A stretch of 18,580 nt of DNA from the NCBI GenBank assembly GCA_948543905.1, contig CAOVIS010000009.1, positions 1 through 18,580 on the forward strand, read 5' to 3'. How positions within the stretch are numbered: position 1 is the first letter of the stretch; the number at the start of each line of letters is the position of its first letter. A program made the position numbers and the translations under genes. Source of the DNA: an uncultured Bacilli bacterium. Its GTDB lineage: Bacteria; Bacillota_I; Bacilli_A; RF39; UBA660. The notes under the pieces were generated by a model, which saw only the letters and a list, made by a program, of their open reading frames with translations, made no database searches and had not been told where the DNA came from. Below are positions 13,907 to 18,580 of this stretch, piece by piece.

Positions 13907-13942
13907 AAAAGTTGCATATTGGTTATGTTTCACGTGAAACAT
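13907..13942 (+). repeat. parS-containing repeat type A, copy 1
   Basis: AAAAGTTGCATATTGGTTA followed by parS and T. The same 36 bp recur at 14145-14180 with one difference (TATT/TATC). Confidence 0.85.
13926..13941. other. parS site 3
   Basis: Perfect TGTTTCACGTGAAACA, centre 223 bp from site 2. Confidence 0.95.
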
Positions 13943-13945
13943 AGC

Positions 13946-13954
13946 TGTGAATAA
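13946..13954 (-). promoter_or_regulatory. single DnaA-box-like 9-mer
   Basis: TTATTCACA on the minus strand (TGTGAATAA on plus) fits TTATNCACA. It is isolated, with no cluster of boxes and no dnaA gene beside it, so it is not an origin by itself. Confidence 0.25.
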
Positions 13955-14050
13955 CTTATTTATTTTATAATTTTTAGCAAATAAAATTAATATTTTAGCA
14001 TTTAAATATACAATTAATATTTATTTCTATAATTTATTTAATTTTAAAAC

Positions 14051-14078
14051 AATGTTTCACATGAAACATTGTTAATAA
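14051..14078 (+). repeat. parS-containing repeat type B, copy 2
   Basis: Second copy of the 28-bp unit, differing from 13701-13728 only by G to A in the parS core. Confidence 0.8.
14053..14068. other. parS site 4, variant core
   Basis: TGTTTCACATGAAACA: the central CACGTG is CACATG, which breaks perfect symmetry and may weaken ParB binding. Confidence 0.75.
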
Positions 14079-14144
14079 TTTAATTTATTATAATTAATTT
14101 ATATTTTTTAAAATTTGTTTTTAGATATAAAAGCTAAAATAATC

Positions 14145-14180
14145 AAAAGTTGCATATCGGTTATGTTTCACGTGAAACAT
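14145..14180 (+). repeat. parS-containing repeat type A, copy 2
   Basis: Second copy of the 36-bp unit described at 13907-13942, 238 bp further on. Confidence 0.85.
14164..14179. other. parS site 5
   Basis: Perfect TGTTTCACGTGAAACA. It is nearest to gyrA, about 65 bp beyond the gyrA terminator T-run. Confidence 0.95.
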
Positions 14181-14243
14181 TAAGTTTTTTTCTTCCATTT
14201 TTAAAGTTACTAACATTTTTATTATTATATTTTAATATTTAAC

Positions 14244-14270
14244 AAAAAAAATAATGCTTATTCAGCATTA
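14244..14270 (-). terminator. terminator of the gyrB-gyrA operon, overlapping the gyrA stop
   Basis: On the minus strand TAATGCT (14270-14264), loop GAATA, AGCATTA (14258-14252), then eight T (14251-14244). The 5' arm encodes the last codons of gyrA (AAT GCT), and the stop TAA spans the loop and the second arm. Confidence 0.85.
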
Positions 14271-16711
14271 CTTTCATTATTAGATTCTTCGGTTTCATTT
14301 TCTTCTTCAGTTTTATCAACTAAACTTATAGTAGAAACATATTGGTTTTCTTTTAGATTAATTAATCTTACACCTTGAGTTACACGTCCTAGAGTATTTA
14401 TTTGTTCTAAAGACATGCGCATTGTAGTGCCAGTATTAGTCATTATAACTAATTCTTTATCTTCATCTACTACTTTTACCGCGGCTATTTTACCATTTTT
14501 ATCGGTAATATTAAGAGCTTTTACTCCTTTGCTACCGCGACTTGTCTCTCTAAAGTCACTTACTAATGTCTTTTTTCCATATCCTTTTTCTGTTACTAAC
14601 AATATTTTATCATTTTCTGTTACTATTTCCGCACAGATACATTTACTACTATCAAGATTAATTCCTTTAACACCACTGGCTGTACGTCCCATTGCCCTAA
14701 CGTTGTTTTCTTTGAACTTAACCATACGACCATGTTCACTTCCTAGTAAGACATAATCATCACCGGATGTCTTTTTAACGGCAATTAATTCATCAGAATC
14801 TTTTAAATTTATACTTATTTTGCCGGACGTACGTATGTTCTCAAATTCGCTTATAGCAGTCTTTTTTACTAGCCCTTGTTTAGTGACAAACATTAAAAAT
14901 TTAGCAGAATCTTCGGTTGATATACTTATCATAGAACTTATAGTCTCATCTTTTTCAATTTGAAGTAAATTTATGATTGGCAATCCTTTTGATTGACGAT
15001 TGAATTCTGGAATTTCATATCCTTTTAAACGGTAAACTTTACCTTTATTAGTGAAGAATAACAAGTAATCGTGACTTGATAGATTGATCATTTGATCAAC
15101 ATAATCACTTTCATTTGTTGTCATACCTTTAATACCCATACCTCCACGTTTTTGAGCTTTAAAAGTATCACTGCTGGTACGTTTAATATAACCTTTATTA
15201 GTTAAGGCAATAAGTATATTTTCTTCTGGAATTAGTGATTCATCTTCAATATATTCAATGGCTGTCATGTCAATATCTGTACGACGTTTATCTCCATATT
15301 TATCTTTAATTTCTTGAAGTTCTTCTTTGATTATAGCTAACACTTTTTCTTCACTAGCTAAAATGCCACGTAATTCGTCGATAAGAGCTAGTAATTCTTT
15401 TAATTCAGCTTCTACTTTATCTCTTTCTAAACCAGTTAATCTTCTTAATTTCATTTCAAGAATTGCTTCAGCTTGAATATCTGATAATCCGAATTTGCTC
15501 ATTAAAGCCTCTTTTGCGGCCTCATCTGACTCTGCACCTCTAATTACCTTAATGACCTCATCAATGTGGTCGAGAGCTATCTTTAAACCCTCTAAAATGT
15601 GAACTCGCTTTTCAGCTTTATCTAAATCAAATTGAGTACGACGGATAATTACTTCTTTTTGATGATCTATATATTTAGATATAATATCTTTTAAACCTAA
15701 GGTTTTAGGGACACCATTATCTAACATTAAGAAAATAATACCATAAGTTGTTTGAAAGGCAGTATGCTTGTATAATTTATTTAATATTACTTGCGCATTT
15801 GCATCTTTTCTTAAGGTAATAGTTATTTTAACTCCTTCTTTTAAATCAACGTGATAATCTGTTATTCCATCTAAGACTTTATTATGAACAAGTTCTGCAA
15901 CTTTATTTTTAAGTTCTAAGGTATTAATACCATAAGGAACTTCATCAATCACAATATATTCGCGACCATTTTTTTCCTCAATTTGAGCACGAGAGCGTAT
16001 AGTTATACTTCCGCGACCTGTTTCATAGGCTTTTTTAATACCACTATTGCCAAGAATAACCGCACCAGTAGGGAAATCTGGGCCTTTAATATATTGCATT
16101 AAACCCATTGTGTCTATCTCCGGATTATCTATGTAAGCAATGCAGCCATCTATTACTTCACTAAGATTATGAGGGGGAATATTAGTGGCCATACCAACTG
16201 CAATACCCATAGTACCATTAACTAAAATATTAGGAAATCTAGCAGGTAAAACTTCAGGTTCTTTTGTTGTTTCATCATAGTTAGGAGTAAAATTTACAGT
16301 ATTTTTATTGATATCACGTAATAATTCCATTGATACTTTAGCAAGTTTGGCCTCAGTATAACGATATGCGGCTGCACCATCTCCTTCAATATTACCAAAA
16401 TTTCCATGACCATCAACTAACATATAACGATAACTAAAGTCTTGAGCCATGCGAACCATTGCTTCATAGATACTTGAATCGCCATGTGGATGGTATTTAC
16501 CCATAACATCACCAACAATAGTAGCGCTTTTACGGTGTTGTTTATCAGGTGTTAATCCATTTTGAAGCATAGAGTATAATATTCGACGATGAACAGGTTT
16601 TAAACCATCTCGAAGATCAGGTAATGCTCGGGAAATAATTACACTCATAGAATAGTCAATAAATGATTTTTTTACTTCTTCAACAATATTATTTTTTTCT
16701 AATCTATCCAT
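14258..16711 (-). CDS. gyrA: DNA gyrase subunit A
   Basis: The breakage-reunion subunit, forming A2B2 with GyrB to introduce negative supercoils. It has 817 residues, a normal length. The winged-helix/tower domain carries the catalytic Tyr118 ([11 protein letters not shown]). The quinolone region [17 protein letters not shown] starts at His74, with Ser79 and Glu83 at the positions that change in resistant strains; both are the usual sensitive-type residues. The coiled coil and C-gate lie at about 370-450. The C-terminal beta-pinwheel begins near 495. The GyrA box is QKRGGMG (520-526), with Met where Lys/Arg is common, still supporting gyrase rather than topoisomerase IV. The tail is acidic ([18 protein letters not shown]). 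AGGAGGT (16723-16717) overlaps the gyrB stop, coupling translation. Confidence 0.98.
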   Translation of the reverse strand: MDRLEKNNIVEEVKKSFIDYSMSVIISRALPDLRDGLKPVHRRILYSMLQNGLTPDKQHRKSATIVGDVMGKYHPHGDSSIYEAMVRMAQDFSYRYMLVDGHGNFGNIEGDGAAAYRYTEAKLAKVSMELLRDINKNTVNFTPNYDETTKEPEVLPARFPNILVNGTMGIAVGMATNIPPHNLSEVIDGCIAYIDNPEIDTMGLMQYIKGPDFPTGAVILGNSGIKKAYETGRGSITIRSRAQIEEKNGREYIVIDEVPYGINTLELKNKVAELVHNKVLDGITDYHVDLKEGVKITITLRKDANAQVILNKLYKHTAFQTTYGIIFLMLDNGVPKTLGLKDIISKYIDHQKEVIIRRTQFDLDKAEKRVHILEGLKIALDHIDEVIKVIRGAESDEAAKEALMSKFGLSDIQAEAILEMKLRRLTGLERDKVEAELKELLALIDELRGILASEEKVLAIIKEELQEIKDKYGDKRRTDIDMTAIEYIEDESLIPEENILIALTNKGYIKRTSSDTFKAQKRGGMGIKGMTTNESDYVDQMINLSSHDYLLFFTNKGKVYRLKGYEIPEFNRQSKGLPIINLLQIEKDETISSMISISTEDSAKFLMFVTKQGLVKKTAISEFENIRTSGKISINLKDSDELIAVKKTSGDDYVLLGSEHGRMVKFKENNVRAMGRTASGVKGINLDSSKCICAEIVTENDKILLVTEKGYGKKTLVSDFRETSRGSKGVKALNITDKNGKIAAVKVVDEDKELVIMTNTGTTMRMSLEQINTLGRVTQGVRLINLKENQYVSTISLVDKTEEENETEESNNESNAE

Positions 16712-16721
16712 AAAAAACCTC

Positions 16722-18580
<1,859 letters not shown>

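Noticed and set aside
13652..14180. CRISPR array from the recurring GTTTCACGTGAAAC palindromes
   Set aside because: Spacings are irregular (51, 223, 127, 111 bp), the motif is the exact parS consensus, and there are no cas genes.
13620..14243. The gyrA-SRP gap as the replication origin
   Set aside because: It is AT-rich and near gyrase genes, but only one DnaA-box-like 9-mer is visible and dnaA is not adjacent. The parS cluster explains the repeats better.
14415..14756. 113-aa plus-strand open frame inside gyrA, and similar frames opposite dnaX, pth, ricT, holB, recR and gyrB
   Set aside because: They are antisense to well-conserved genes, have no start signals and no recognisable protein features.

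Overview
The window is a low-GC, Firmicutes-type chromosome segment that uses the standard bacterial code (pth and ricT both end in TGA; Trp is TGG). Gene content and order match the origin-proximal region of Bacillus subtilis: gyrB-gyrA, then SRP RNA-tadA-dnaX-ebfC-recR-bofA-holB-ricT-trmN6, then pth-mfd. The extreme AT bias, tight packing and loss of several genes of the Bacillus order suggest a host-associated, uncultured Bacilli/Mollicutes-like lineage. That placement is inference. The dnaA/recF end should lie beyond the right edge.

Right to left on the minus strand: gyrB (5' end cut off by the window) and gyrA form an operon closed by a terminator that overlaps the gyrA stop codon. Next comes a gene-free, very AT-rich stretch of about 600 bp with five parS centromere palindromes (four perfect, one variant), the loading sites for ParB/Spo0J. 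A promoter then starts the small SRP RNA, and tadA begins only 22 nt after the RNA ends. Downstream is a replication, repair and translation operon: tadA (tRNA editing), dnaX (clamp loader tau/gamma), ebfC, recR, a BofA-family membrane protein, holB (delta'), ricT, trmN6, pth and mfd. Several genes overlap or use TAATG junctions.

The left part (1-4160) is accessory in character. It holds the start of an IS3-type transposase cut by the left edge, a small membrane-anchored hypothetical, a PadR regulator coupled to a DUF1700/HAAS membrane protein, a 925-bp non-coding or decayed stretch, and an unrecognised 173-aa gene convergent with mfd.

The most unusual part is 2862-3150. A perfect extended -10 promoter is followed by a block rich in Asn AAC codons with much higher GC than its surroundings. 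It could encode a C-type-lectin-like variable-protein tail ending in LGLRPISF. Three hairpins and a strong terminator follow. This layout resembles the template-repeat RNA of a diversity-generating retroelement, or alternatively the remains of a variable surface-protein gene. A frameshifted fragment with the same kind of tail (SLRPIINL) lies on the opposite strand just beyond the shared terminator. No reverse transcriptase is visible in the window.
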